Origin: Luteimonas aestuarii
Lineage (GTDB): Bacteria > Pseudomonadota > Gammaproteobacteria > Xanthomonadales > Xanthomonadaceae
Assembly (NCBI RefSeq): GCF_004357985.1
Contig: NZ_SMTF01000001.1
Span: forward strand, 310,001-374,000
Reading direction: 5' to 3'
DNA: 64,000 nt
The notes beneath the pieces were generated by a model, which made no database searches, was not told where the DNA came from, and was given only the letters and a program-made list of their open reading frames with translations. Below, in pieces: positions 47,499-58,280 of this stretch (its first letter is position 1; each line of letters starts with the position of its first letter). Made by a program: the position numbers and the translations under genes.

Positions 47499-48602
47499 TC
47501 AGATCCCGATGTCCACGCCGTAGTCCATCGCGTCCACCAGCTCGGCGCCGGCGCTCGCACGCTCGGCCTCGACATCGGCCAGGAAGCTGTCCAGGTCGCC
47601 CGACACCAGCACTGCGAAATGCGTAGCCCGGTAGCGCGCCAGCCGGATCATCGCCCAAGGCGTGGCCAACCCGAGGGTGCAGACGATCGCGACCAGGTTG
47701 CTGGCATACAGCCAGATCACGTCGCGCGCGCGCAGGGTCGATTCGAAGCGATGCGACCCCAGCGCGCTGCTGCGCCACATCAGGTTGACGTAGCGCACGC
47801 GCAGGAAGGCCATCAACGCGAACAAGCCCAGGTAAAAGAGCGGGAACACCGCGATCACGATCCAGGCAGATGCATCGCCCGGGCCGTCGCTGCCGGTGGA
47901 CACCGCGGACGATGCGGCGATTGCGCCGATCGTGACCAGGAACATCGCGACCATCATCGCGACGCCGATGCCCATCGCGATCAGGTACGGGATGTAGTAG
48001 CTGCCGGCATCCCCGCTGTAACGGAAGGCAGTAGTGCCGAAGCGGTGGCCATCGACCAGGTAGGCATGCTGCCGGGTCTTCGCGATGGGATACAGCAGGC
48101 TGAAGGTCAGGCCGGTCAGCAGCACCCAGCCGAAGAACGGCCCGTAGGCCTCCCCCGCACCGCCGGTGAAGCGGAAGCGCACCCCGCGCCAGGCCGAGTA
48201 ACGCGCGCGGAACCGGGCCGCCAGGAACACCAGCAGCGGCATCAACAGCGTCAGCAGCAGGATCAACGCCAGGTACAGCACCGGCAGGAAGTGCGAGCTG
48301 AGCACCAGCACGATCACGATCGCATAGGCCACCAGCCGACCCTTGAGGATGCGGATCGGGTCCGCGAGGTATTCGAAGGCCGAGCCGGCCAGTCGTGTAT
48401 TGCCGTAGAAATAGCGCTGCGTGCGCACCGTCGCCCACGCGGAATAGATCCCGAGCGTCACGATGCTGAGCAGCACGTTGACGATCCAGATGCCGAAGTA
48501 TTCGCCCGCGCGCCCGCTGAACACCGGACGCTCGCGCGTTATCGACGGCGGCTCATCCTCCGGCGCGCCCGGATCGGGCACCGGCGTATGCGGCGTCAGC
48601 AT
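47499..48602 (-). CDS. DUF898 (YjgN-like) membrane protein
   Basis: A 367-residue integral membrane protein with about eight hydrophobic helices. Family-style blocks are FSGRAGEYFGIWIVNVLLSIVTLGIYSAWATVRTQRYFYGNT and TPWAMIRLARYRATHF. The start at 48602 (MLTPHTP) is chosen; the upstream frame is Arg/Pro-rich. It is co-transcribed with the M48 protease gene, a pairing common in related genomes. Confidence 0.85.
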   Translation of the reverse strand: MLTPHTPVPDPGAPEDEPPSITRERPVFSGRAGEYFGIWIVNVLLSIVTLGIYSAWATVRTQRYFYGNTRLAGSAFEYLADPIRILKGRLVAYAIVIVLVLSSHFLPVLYLALILLLTLLMPLLVFLAARFRARYSAWRGVRFRFTGGAGEAYGPFFGWVLLTGLTFSLLYPIAKTRQHAYLVDGHRFGTTAFRYSGDAGSYYIPYLIAMGIGVAMMVAMFLVTIGAIAASSAVSTGSDGPGDASAWIVIAVFPLFYLGLFALMAFLRVRYVNLMWRSSALGSHRFESTLRARDVIWLYASNLVAIVCTLGLATPWAMIRLARYRATHFAVLVSGDLDSFLADVEAERASAGAELVDAMDYGVDIGI

Positions 48603-48731
48603 GTCGTGTTCCCCTGTCCCTGGCCTCGACGGCCTTCCGATGGCGTCGCGGACGCCGACCCGGCAACGCGCCCTCCCCGGCACGCCGCCGGGCTACGTTA
48701 CCGGAACATCGCGCGTGTCGTCATCACCCGC

Positions 48732-49541
48732 TCAGCCGGCACCGGCAAGCGGCTGCCAGGGCGCCGTCGCCAGCGCCTGCCGCAGGCATTGCATCAGGTC
48801 GGCATCGGGGCGCAGCGCGGTGTCGTCGATTCCGGAGATCGGCCAGACGCCACTGGCATTGCAGGCGAATGCGGCCTTGAAGCCGGCCAGTGCCCTCGCC
48901 TCCACCCGTTCATGCCGCTGCACCACGCCGGCCTCGGCCAGGCCGGCCTGCAGCAACTTTTCCGTCGTCCCGCGCAAGGCATCGGCCCGCGGCCAGATGA
49001 CCTGCGCCCCGTCCCAGAAGCCGACGTTCCAGATGGAGCCTTCGCTGACCAGCCCCTTCGCGTCCACGAAGAGTGCATCGTCATAGCCGTCGCGCTTCGC
49101 CTGTCGCCGTAGCTGGAACAGCGGGAACGTGCCGACGTGCTTGACCTGCGGCAACGGCCGCTGGAACGGATACGACCTGACCCATGCCGCCCGGTCCGTC
49201 GCCTCGCGCGGCGGCGACAGCGAGACCAGCACGTCCACGGCTTGAGGGCGGTCCGGATGTGCATGGTCGAACGCACGCGAGTAGATCGTCACGCGCGCGC
49301 TGGCATCGTCCATGCCGTTGCCGTCGAGTGCGGCGATGATGGCCGCGCGGACGCGCGCCGGATCAAGCGCGGCATCGAACAACTCGCGCGTTGCGGACAC
49401 CAGCCGCTGCAGGTGCAGATCGAACCCGCGCACGGCACGCGCCCGCACCTGCATCGAGGTGAAGTGGCCGTAGTTGGACAGCGCCAGCGCGCGCAGGTCG
49501 TCTGCGCCCGCGGGTTGGCCATCGAGGAATGCCATCGTCAT
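48732..49541 (-). CDS. Class IV aminotransferase-fold (PLP) protein
   Basis: A 269-residue protein of the branched-chain aminotransferase/4-amino-4-deoxychorismate lyase fold. The PLP-binding Lys is plausible in PQVKHVGTFP, and DGYDDALFVDAKGLVSEGSIWNVGFWDG is the typical GxxSEGSxxNxF block. Specific substrate is not deducible. Start 49541 (MTMAFL) or 49535. Confidence 0.8.
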   Translation of the reverse strand: MTMAFLDGQPAGADDLRALALSNYGHFTSMQVRARAVRGFDLHLQRLVSATRELFDAALDPARVRAAIIAALDGNGMDDASARVTIYSRAFDHAHPDRPQAVDVLVSLSPPREATDRAAWVRSYPFQRPLPQVKHVGTFPLFQLRRQAKRDGYDDALFVDAKGLVSEGSIWNVGFWDGAQVIWPRADALRGTTEKLLQAGLAEAGVVQRHERVEARALAGFKAAFACNASGVWPISGIDDTALRPDADLMQCLRQALATAPWQPLAGAG

Positions 49542-49670
49542 ATGGCCGCACGATACCGCCTCGCGGCCTGTCGAGCGATGGCGCGCCGTACTGCCGCGCA
49601 GTTGAGACGGGATGCGGGGCCGCGGCGGAGCAAGCGTTGCTTCCGGTGGAACGCCTGTCGCCCGCAACTG

Positions 49671-51041
49671 TCAGCGGAACGGCATGCCGCCGCGCCCGCC
49701 CATCATGCCCTGCAGGTTGCGCATCATCCCTTTCATGCCACCGCGGGCCATCTTGCCCATCATCTTCTCCATCTGCATGTACTGCTTCATCAGCTTGTTG
49801 ACGTCGGACGGGTGCGTGCCGGAGCCGGCGGCGATGCGCGCGCGGCGCGAGCCGTTGAGCAACGCCGGGTTGCGGCGTTCCTTCTTGGTCATCGAATTGA
49901 TGATGGCGATCATGCGCGGCACTTCCTTGCCCTGCGATACCTGCTGCTTGAGGTGGTCTGGTACCTGGCCCAGCCCCGGCAGCTTGTCGATCAGGCTGCC
50001 GATGCCGCCCATGCCCTGCATCTGCTCCAACTGGTCGCGCATGTCGTTGAGGTCGAACTTCTTGCCCTTGGCGACCTTCTCGGCCAGCTTCTGCGCCTTG
50101 TCCTTGTCGACCTTCTGTTCGACCTGTTCGACCAGCGACAGCACGTCGCCCATGTCGAGGATGCGGCTGGCCACGCGCTCGGGGTGGAACACGTCCAGCC
50201 CGTCGACCTTCTCGCCCGTGCCGACGAACTTGATCGGCTTGCCGGTGATGTAGCGCACCGACAGCGCCGCGCCACCGCGCGCGTCGCCATCGGTCTTGGT
50301 CAGCACCACGCCGGTCAGCGGCAGCGCCTCGCCGAAGGCCCTGGCGGTGTTGGCGGCGTCCTGGCCGGTCATCGAGTCGACCACGAACAGCGTCTCGACC
50401 GGATTCACCGCGGCATGCAGCGCCTTGATCTCGGCCATCATCGCCTCGTCGATGGCGAGGCGGCCGGCGGTGTCGACCAGCAGCACGTCGGCGTAGGACT
50501 TCCTGGCCTCGGCGATGGCCGCGCGCACGATGTCCTCCGGCTTCTGGCCGGCATCGGACGGGAAGAACAGCACGTCGACCTGCTGCGCCAGCGTCTTCAG
50601 CTGTTCGATGGCGGCCGGACGGTACACGTCCGCGCTGACCACCATCACCTTCTTCTTTTTCTTGTCCTTCAGGTGCCGCGCCAGCTTGCCGACCGTGGTG
50701 GTCTTGCCCGCGCCCTGCAGGCCGGCCATCAGCACCACCGCCGGCGCCGGCACGTTGAGGTTGAGCTCGGACGCCTGCGCGCCCATCACGGCCGTGAGTT
50801 CGTCGCGCACCACCTTGATCAGCGCCTGGCCGGGCGTGAGCGACTTCAGCACTTCCTGCCCGACCGCGCGCACCTTGATCCGCTCGATCAACGCCTGCAC
50901 CACCGGCAGCGCCACGTCGGCTTCCAGCAACGCGATGCGCACCTCGCGGGTGGCTTCGCGGATGTTCTCCTCGGTCAGCCGGCCGCGCCCGCGCAGGCGC
51001 TCCATGGTGCCGGACAGGCGTTGGGTGAGGGATTCGAACAT
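49671..51041 (-). CDS. ffh: Signal recognition particle protein Ffh
   Basis: A 456-residue SRP54 homologue that targets nascent membrane proteins. It has the N-domain, the GTPase (G1 GLQGAGKTTTVGKLA, DTAGRLAIDE, TKTDGDARGGAAL) and the Met-rich M-domain ending in MMGKMARGGMKGMMRN. It lies head-to-head with the CcsA-like gene, a conserved arrangement. Confidence 0.97.
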   Translation of the reverse strand: MFESLTQRLSGTMERLRGRGRLTEENIREATREVRIALLEADVALPVVQALIERIKVRAVGQEVLKSLTPGQALIKVVRDELTAVMGAQASELNLNVPAPAVVLMAGLQGAGKTTTVGKLARHLKDKKKKKVMVVSADVYRPAAIEQLKTLAQQVDVLFFPSDAGQKPEDIVRAAIAEARKSYADVLLVDTAGRLAIDEAMMAEIKALHAAVNPVETLFVVDSMTGQDAANTARAFGEALPLTGVVLTKTDGDARGGAALSVRYITGKPIKFVGTGEKVDGLDVFHPERVASRILDMGDVLSLVEQVEQKVDKDKAQKLAEKVAKGKKFDLNDMRDQLEQMQGMGGIGSLIDKLPGLGQVPDHLKQQVSQGKEVPRMIAIINSMTKKERRNPALLNGSRRARIAAGSGTHPSDVNKLMKQYMQMEKMMGKMARGGMKGMMRNLQGMMGGRGGMPFR

Positions 51042-51121
51042 GGGCAGGTCGTGGGTCAGGGAGACGATCCGCGATTATAGGCGGACGCTCCGGACGGCCC
51101 CGGGTATGCGACACTTCCAAG

Positions 51122-51913
51122 ATGACAATCGTTCTCATCGCCAGCCTCTTCTACCTGCTGGCCGGATGGCTGGTGGTGCGCCGCGTGCTGCGCGAGGACC
51201 GCGCCGGCGTCGGCTTCTGGCTGCTGACCGCGCTGGCGGCGGTGTTGCTGCATGCCACTTACCACATCCTGACCTGGCGCCATGTCGGCGGGCTGGACCT
51301 GCAGTTCTTCGCAGCGCTGTCCCTGGTCGGCCTGGGCATGGCGGCGCTGACCACGCTGTATGCCGCCACCGGACGGATGGGCGCGCTCGGCGCGGTGGTG
51401 TTCCCGCTGGCCGCGCTGTCCCTGGCCGGCTATCTGTGGTCGGGCAGCAGCCCGCGAGGCGACCTCGACTGGCGCGTGGAGCTGCACGCGTGGCTGGCCT
51501 TGTTGGCCTACGCCACGCTGGCCATCGCCGCGTTGCTGGCGATCATGCTGTGGCTGCAGGAACGCGCCCTGCGCCGGCGCGAATTCCACCGTTGGCTGCG
51601 AGCGCTGCCGCCACTGACCGAGCTGGAAACGCTGCTGTTCCGCACGATTGCCGTGGGCTTCATCCTGCTCACCGCGACCCTGCTGACCGGCGTGCTGTTC
51701 GTGCACGACTTCTTCGCCCAGCACCTGATGCACAAGACCGTGCTCAGCGTGCTGTCGTGGCTGGCGTTCGGTGCGCTGCTGTTCGGACGCTGGCGCTACG
51801 GCTGGCGCGGCGGCATCGCGGTGCGCTGGACGCTGGCGGCGATGGCGCTGCTGGTGCTGGCGTTCTTCGGCAGCAAGTTCGTGTTGGAGCTGGTGTTGCA
51901 GCGCACCGGATAA
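51122..51913 (+). CDS. Cytochrome c assembly (CcsA/YpjD-like) membrane protein
   Basis: A 263-residue protein with about eight transmembrane helices. It has the conserved His/Trp region (LDWRVELHAWLALLAYATLA) and the later H in FVHDFFAQHLMHKTVLSVLSW. It belongs to the family of inner membrane proteins beside ffh in gammaproteobacteria. Confidence 0.87.
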   Translation: MTIVLIASLFYLLAGWLVVRRVLREDRAGVGFWLLTALAAVLLHATYHILTWRHVGGLDLQFFAALSLVGLGMAALTTLYAATGRMGALGAVVFPLAALSLAGYLWSGSSPRGDLDWRVELHAWLALLAYATLAIAALLAIMLWLQERALRRREFHRWLRALPPLTELETLLFRTIAVGFILLTATLLTGVLFVHDFFAQHLMHKTVLSVLSWLAFGALLFGRWRYGWRGGIAVRWTLAAMALLVLAFFGSKFVLELVLQRTG

Positions 51914-51928
51914 ACGGCCGGCCACGCC

Positions 51929-52509
51929 TCACCCGACCAATGTGAGCGCACCCCCGCACAGCACGCCAAGCAGGACGCCGGCGGCGATTTCCGGCACGGT
52001 GTGCCGCGCCATGCGCAGCCGCGCGCACGCAAGCAAAGGCAGGATGGCCAACATCGCGATGCCGGGCACCGGCGCGAGCTGCAGCAGCACGCAGCCGGCG
52101 AACGCAAGGCTGGCCATGTGCAGCGACAGCTTGATCCAGCGGTTGGCGAGCCCGGCGATGCACAGCATGGCCACCGCGGCGATGATGCCGGTGGATGTCG
52201 CCGATGCGCGGCCGCCCATCCACCACCAGTATGCACCCGCCACCAGCAACGCCAGCAGGTACAGCAGCGGACGTTCCTGCGGGCGCGAGGCATCGACGGT
52301 CTGCCAGTGGCCGGCACGGCGACGCTGCAGCACGAACGCCCAGACGATCGCGATGGCGATCGCGATGCCGACGGCGGTACGCAACATGGAACCGGGATCG
52401 AGCCGCCACGCCGCCGCCAGTGCAAGGACGGCGAACACCAGGAACGGGTGCAGGACGATCGACAGCACGCGCGCGAACCGCAGCGATGCGCCTCGCGGCG
52501 GCGGCTCGC

Positions 52510-52513
<4 letters not shown>
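51929..52513 (-). CDS. PAP2-like membrane protein (degenerate phosphatase motif)
   Basis: A 194-residue membrane protein with five or more hydrophobic helices. Remnants of PAP2 motifs are KLSLHMAS and RMARHTVPEIAAGVLLG, but the full Arg/His triad is not clear. It starts at a GTG overlapping the radA stop by four bases (GTGA). Its function is likely a lipid phosphatase or a non-catalytic relative. Confidence 0.6.
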
Positions 52514-53886
<1,373 letters not shown>

Positions 53887-53959
53887 CGTGTCGCCCTGCC
53901 CGGGAAGCCGGCAGCTTAGCGGAGCGGTGTCGCGGCACGCGAGACGCGCGCGACGGCGG

Positions 53960-53990
53960 TTGACACATACCGGTCACATGGCGCGATAAT
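53960..53990 (+). promoter_or_regulatory. Candidate sigma70 promoter of the ars operon
   Basis: TTGACA (53960-53965) is followed by an AT-rich -10-like GATAAT (53985-53990). The spacing is about 19 bp. The -10 overlaps the left arm of the ArsR operator, so repressor binding would block RNA polymerase. Confidence 0.6.
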
Positions 53991-54012
53991 AATTCCACTA
54001 TTCTGGAATTAT
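53989..54012. promoter_or_regulatory. ArsR operator palindrome
   Basis: A perfect inverted repeat ATAATTCCA-N6-TGGAATTAT lies directly upstream of the arsR start. The size and position match ArsR/SmtB autoregulatory sites. Confidence 0.8.
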
Positions 54013-54018
54013 CGAATA

Positions 54019-54369
54019 ATGAAACCCGGCCACGCCGTCTGCGCGCTGCGCGCCCTCGCCCATGACAGCCGACTGGCTGCATTCCGCCTGCTGGTGCAGG
54101 CCGGGCCAGGCGGGCTTACCGTCGGCGAATTGCGCGAGGCGCTGGACCTGCCGCCGGCCACGCTCACCGCACACCTCAACCAGTTGCGCGCCAACGGCCT
54201 GGTGGTGGACGAGCGCGAAGGCCGGGTGATCCGGGTGCGCGCCGACTACGCGGCGATGGAGGCGCTGCTCGGATCCCTGACTGAAAACTGCTGTGGCGGC
54301 CAAGCCTGCCCGCCATCGAAACCCGGCAACCCCCCGGCACTCCCCAAATCCCGGAAGACCACACGATGA
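54019..54369 (+). CDS. arsR: ArsR-family arsenic-responsive repressor
   Basis: A 116-residue winged-helix repressor with the recognition helix in LDLPPATLTAHLNQLRANGLV. A C-terminal Cys cluster (NCCGGQAC, about residues 90-97) is a likely metalloid sensor. The operator palindrome is just upstream. Its stop overlaps arsC (ATGA). Confidence 0.9.
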   Translation: MKPGHAVCALRALAHDSRLAAFRLLVQAGPGGLTVGELREALDLPPATLTAHLNQLRANGLVVDEREGRVIRVRADYAAMEALLGSLTENCCGGQACPPSKPGNPPALPKSRKTTR

Positions 54370-54869
54370 GCGACCGCATCTACAACGTACTGTTCCTGTG
54401 CACCGGCAACTCCGCGCGCAGCATCATGGCCGAGGCGATCCTCGGCGTCCTCGGCAAGGGCCGGTTCCGCGCCTTCAGCGCCGGCAGCCACCCGAGCGGC
54501 CAGGTCCAGCCAATGGCGCTGGAACTGGCGCAAGCGATCGGCTACGACACCACGCTTGCGCGCAGCAAGTCGTGGGACGAGTTCGCGGTGGAAGGCGCGC
54601 CGCAGATGGATATCGTCATCACCGTCTGCGACAACGCCGCCGGCGAAGCCTGCCCGGTCTGGCTGGGCCATCCCGCGCAGGCGCACTGGGGTGTCCCCGA
54701 CCCGGTCGAAGCCACCGGCGACGAGGCTGCCCGCCGCCACGCCTTCACCGCTGCGTTCGCCACCTTGCGCCGCCGCGTCGAACTGCTGCTGTCGCTGCCG
54801 CTGGAGAAACTGGACCGGATTGCCGCGCAGTCGCAACTGCAGGACATCGGCAAGGTGGACAACGAATGA
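54366..54869 (+). CDS. arsC: LMW-phosphatase-type arsenate reductase
   Basis: A 167-residue protein with the low-molecular-weight phosphatase P-loop CTGNSARS (residues 12-19) and the later conserved VWLGHP, HWGVPDP and D/P turn. This type of ArsC uses thioredoxin. It is coupled to both neighbours by overlapping start/stop codons. Confidence 0.92.
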   Translation: MSDRIYNVLFLCTGNSARSIMAEAILGVLGKGRFRAFSAGSHPSGQVQPMALELAQAIGYDTTLARSKSWDEFAVEGAPQMDIVITVCDNAAGEACPVWLGHPAQAHWGVPDPVEATGDEAARRHAFTAAFATLRRRVELLLSLPLEKLDRIAAQSQLQDIGKVDNE

Positions 54870-55555
54870 TCCGCAGGCTGTTCGCCGAATACATCGCGAC
54901 CGCACTGCTGCTGGTGGCGGTGGTCGGCTCCGGCATCATGGCCGAGCGCCTGTCGGGCGGAAGCGTCGCGGTCGCGCTGCTGGCCAACACCTTCGCCACG
55001 GTCGCCGCGCTCTACATCCTGATCGAAAGCTTCGGCCCGGTCAGTGGCGCGCACATGAATCCCGCCGTCAGCCTGGTCATGGCCCTCCGCGGCGTGTTGC
55101 CGAAGGCCGCGCTGCCCGGATACGTCGCCGCGCAGCTGGCGGGCGCGGCCAGCGGCGCGTGGCTTGCGCATGCGATGTTCGCCATGCCGATCCTCCAATG
55201 GTCCGCCAACTCGCGCAGTGGCCCGGGACAGTGGCTGGCGGAAGTGGTGGCGACGGCAGGCCTGTTGCTGGTCATCCTGCGTGCGCCCCCGGGACGCGTC
55301 GCGGCGATGGTGGCCGCGTGGATCGGCGGCGCGTACTGGTTCACCGCCTCCACCTCGTTCGCCAACCCCGCCGCGGCGTTCGGGCGCATGTTCACCGACA
55401 GTTTCTCCGGCATCGCCCCAAGCGACGTGCCCGCCTTCGTGGCGGCGCAAATCGTGGGCGCAGGCTGCGGCTACGGGCTGCACCGTGCGCTGGGCGGCGA
55501 TGGGCCTTCCATCGAAAGCAACACTGTTTCTTCCGCCAAGGAAAACCTCGCATGA
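54866..55555 (+). CDS. Aquaporin/MIP-family channel, candidate arsenite exit channel
   Basis: A 229-residue protein with six transmembrane helices. It has a first NPA box (HMNPAVS, about residues 65-71) and a second NPA in FANPAAAFGR. In this position, between two arsC genes and without arsB or acr3, it resembles the AqpS-type arrangement where arsenite leaves by a channel. The ATG overlaps the arsC stop by four bases. Confidence 0.88.
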   Translation: MIRRLFAEYIATALLLVAVVGSGIMAERLSGGSVAVALLANTFATVAALYILIESFGPVSGAHMNPAVSLVMALRGVLPKAALPGYVAAQLAGAASGAWLAHAMFAMPILQWSANSRSGPGQWLAEVVATAGLLLVILRAPPGRVAAMVAAWIGGAYWFTASTSFANPAAAFGRMFTDSFSGIAPSDVPAFVAAQIVGAGCGYGLHRALGGDGPSIESNTVSSAKENLA

Positions 55556-55974
55556 GCGACATCACGATCTACCACAACCCCGACTGCGGCACCTCGCGCA
55601 ATGTGCTGGGCCTGATCCGCAACACCGGCACCGAACCCCACATCGTCGAGTACCTGCAGGCGCCCCCGGATCGCGACACCCTCGTCGGCTTGATCGCGGC
55701 GATGGGCATGCCGGTGCGTGACCTGCTGCGCAGCAAGGGCACGCCCTATGCCGAACTGGGCCTGGACGACCCGTCGTTGACCGACGCGCAGCTGGTCGAC
55801 GCGATGCTGGCGCACCCGATCCTGATCAACCGTCCCATCGTGGTCACACCGCTGGGCGCGCGCCTGTGCCGGCCCTCCGAAGCCGTCCTCGACATCTTGC
55901 CCCGACCGCAGCGTGGCGCGTTCAACAAGGAAGACGGCGAGCCGGTGATCGATGCAGGCGGCAACCGTGTCTGA
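55552..55974 (+). CDS. arsC: Glutaredoxin-type arsenate reductase (ArsC family)
   Basis: A 140-residue protein of the ArsC/glutaredoxin fold with the catalytic Cys in [10 protein letters not shown] and the conserved [21 protein letters not shown] arm. It is a second, unrelated type of ArsC in the same operon. The overlap with the channel gene is ATGA. Confidence 0.92.
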   Translation: MSDITIYHNPDCGTSRNVLGLIRNTGTEPHIVEYLQAPPDRDTLVGLIAAMGMPVRDLLRSKGTPYAELGLDDPSLTDAQLVDAMLAHPILINRPIVVTPLGARLCRPSEAVLDILPRPQRGAFNKEDGEPVIDAGGNRV

Positions 55975-56692
55975 TCCGTTCGACGCACTGCCAAACCTGC
56001 AAACGGCCGAATTCCGGCATCCGGATCGCGACGCCCTGCTGTCGCCAACGCAACGCGCCAGCCACCCGCCACGGATCGCGCTGCTGTATGGCTCGCTGCG
56101 AACCCGTTCGTACAGCAAACTGCTGACGTTGGAAGCCGAACGCCTGCTGCAGGCGATGGGCGCGGAAACGCGCGTGTTCGATCCCACCGGCCTGCCCCTG
56201 CCCGATGGCGCGCCCGAGACCCATCCGAAAGTGCAGGAACTGCGCGCACTGGTGCGCTGGTCGGAAGGCATGGTCTGGAGCTCGCCCGAACGCCACGGCG
56301 CGATGAGCGGCATCATGAAGGCGCAGATCGACTGGATTCCGCTGGCCGAAGGCTCGGTGCGGCCTTCGCAGGGCAAGACCCTCGCGGTGATGCAGGTCTC
56401 GGGTGGTTCGCAGTCGTTCAACGCCGTCAACCAACTTCGCGTGCTGGGCCGGTGGATGCGAATGCTGACCATCCCCAACCAGTCGTCGGTGGCCAAGGCC
56501 TGGCAGGAGTTCGACGAGGCCGGGCGCATGAAGCCCTCGTCCTACTACGACCGCGTGGTGGACGTGATGGAGGAACTGGTGAAGTTCACCCTGCTTACGC
56601 GTGACGTGGCCCCGCACCTCGTCGATCGCTATAGCGAACGCAAGGAACGCGCCGCGCAACTGGAAGCACGCACGGGACTGCGCTTGATCTGA
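55952..56692 (+). CDS. arsH: ArsH NADPH-dependent flavoprotein
   Basis: A 246-residue flavodoxin-like protein ([41 protein letters not shown]). ArsH acts as an NADPH-FMN reductase and can oxidise trivalent organoarsenicals. It overlaps the preceding arsC by 23 bases. Confidence 0.92.
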   Translation: MQAATVSDPFDALPNLQTAEFRHPDRDALLSPTQRASHPPRIALLYGSLRTRSYSKLLTLEAERLLQAMGAETRVFDPTGLPLPDGAPETHPKVQELRALVRWSEGMVWSSPERHGAMSGIMKAQIDWIPLAEGSVRPSQGKTLAVMQVSGGSQSFNAVNQLRVLGRWMRMLTIPNQSSVAKAWQEFDEAGRMKPSSYYDRVVDVMEELVKFTLLTRDVAPHLVDRYSERKERAAQLEARTGLRLI

Positions 56693-56785
56693 CGTGATTG
56701 GTCGCCTGCCCGGCTGCCATCCCGGCGCCGGACGGCACGACCGTTCGAATGCGTCCGCTCACCGCCGCGGGACACTGCCGTGGAA

Positions 56786-57544
56786 TCAATACTCGTCGAG
56801 CGCCTCCAGGACCAGCTCCGCCGTCAGCGCGCTGCTGTACTGCTGCTGCCCCGTGATCAGGCGTCCATCGCGGATGGCGAAGGGTTCGTTGGGCCCGCGG
56901 CACAGGAAGCTGGTGCCCTCTACGCCGGCCAGTTCGCTTTCGATGGTGTACTCGTTCAGTGTCATGCCGAAGGCGGCATTGGCCTCGGCCTCTTCCTCGT
57001 CGGTGAAGCCGGTCCACTTCTTGCCCTCTGCCAGCAGCTTGCCGTTGGACAGGCGCGTCCACAGTGCCAACGATGATCCATGGCAGATCAAGGCGACGAC
57101 CTTGCCCCTCTCGTAGAAATCGGCAATCAGCTTGTGCAGCGCAGTGTCGTCCTTGAAGGTCAGCAACGGCCCGCCGCCGCCAGCCACCCAGACCGCATCG
57201 TAATCGTCCACGGACACCGCGCTGATCGGCAACGTGTCCTTGAGCATGGCGCCGAACCGGGCATGGTGCGCGAACCCGAGGCTGATGAGGTCGTCGGCAT
57301 ATGCACCGCCCGGCGTGCGTGGGTCGCTGTGGGTGTCGAACATGACTTCGCCGCCCTTGGGGGAGGCCAGGTCCACCCGGTGCCCGGCTTCGGTGAACAT
57401 CAGGAAGGCGCGCGTCATTTCCTCGGCGAAGAAGCCCACCGGGAAATCCTTGAGCCGGGTGGTGTTGGACACGATGGACAGGATGCGACGCGGCGTGCGC
57501 GCGATCCCGCATCGGGTTTCGATCTTCAGGTCGGATGCTGGCAT
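56786..57544 (-). CDS. DJ-1/PfpI (ThiJ) family protein
   Basis: A 252-residue protein with the DJ-1/PfpI fold; the nucleophile elbow is in VVALICHGSSLA and the acid is in FFAEEMTRAFL. Similar proteins include Hsp31-type glyoxalases. It has a short N-terminal extension (about 20 residues). Confidence 0.85.
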   Translation of the reverse strand: MPASDLKIETRCGIARTPRRILSIVSNTTRLKDFPVGFFAEEMTRAFLMFTEAGHRVDLASPKGGEVMFDTHSDPRTPGGAYADDLISLGFAHHARFGAMLKDTLPISAVSVDDYDAVWVAGGGGPLLTFKDDTALHKLIADFYERGKVVALICHGSSLALWTRLSNGKLLAEGKKWTGFTDEEEAEANAAFGMTLNEYTIESELAGVEGTSFLCRGPNEPFAIRDGRLITGQQQYSSALTAELVLEALDEY

Positions 57545-57625
57545 GTCAGGCTCCAGTGGTGAGTGGTGAGAGGTCGTTGCCGAGTCCGGGCGCAGGTGCG
57601 TGCGATCTTGCCGTCGCCATCCGCT

Positions 57626-58192
57626 TCAACCGGAAAACCCGCCGGCGGCGAGGAATGCGATCTCCTCCGGCGTCGATGGGCGCCCCAGGATTGGATTGCG
57701 GTGCGGGAAACGGCCGAACCGCTTCACGATGTTTCGATGGTCTTCGGCATGCGACAGCCATGGCTGCCCGAGGCGACGGTTCAGCGCCACCGACACCTCC
57801 TGGTCTTCCAGCCGCTCGGAATGCGCGAACGGCAGGTAGAAGAACAATCGCAACAGCCCCTCGACCCGCCTGTCGAAACCCGCCGCCACCGCATGCCGCG
57901 CCACCTCGATCGCCGCTGCGTCGGTGGCGTACATGCGCGGCGTGCCGCGAAAGGCATTGCGTGGAAACTGGTCCAGCAGCAACAGCAGCGCGAGGCAAGA
58001 GCTCGGGGCATGCGCCCATTCGTTCACTTCCCCACGGGCCGAAGCCTCGTGCGTTGCAATGAACCGCGCATGGAACGCCGCGTCGAATGCAGCATCCTTG
58101 GCGAACCACTTTCCGGGCCCGGCGCCATCCCAGAATGCAAGTACAGCCCTCCAGCCCAGGTCGGTACTCACGTCGACGTCCTGCGCATCCAT
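57626..58192 (-). CDS. DUF924 family protein
   Basis: A 188-residue helical protein with FWDGAGPGKWFAKDAAFDAAFHARF and LLLLDQFPRNAFRGTPRMYATDA, the hallmarks of DUF924. The function is unknown. The start at 58192 (MDAQDVD) is chosen over the longer Arg-rich frame. Confidence 0.85.
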   Translation of the reverse strand: MDAQDVDVSTDLGWRAVLAFWDGAGPGKWFAKDAAFDAAFHARFIATHEASARGEVNEWAHAPSSCLALLLLLDQFPRNAFRGTPRMYATDAAAIEVARHAVAAGFDRRVEGLLRLFFYLPFAHSERLEDQEVSVALNRRLGQPWLSHAEDHRNIVKRFGRFPHRNPILGRPSTPEEIAFLAAGGFSG

Positions 58193-58280
58193 CCGCCGTG
58201 TTGGCTGCGTGCGAATCGGGCACGCACACGCGCTCCCTGCAGGACGTCGCGAGTATCCCGTCGTTGCATCGGCGCTGCCA

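Noticed and set aside
46435-48438. A single 667-residue frame joining the M48 protease with upstream sequence
   Set aside because: The upstream part is the antisense-like shadow frame of the DUF898 gene; the protease starts near 47496.
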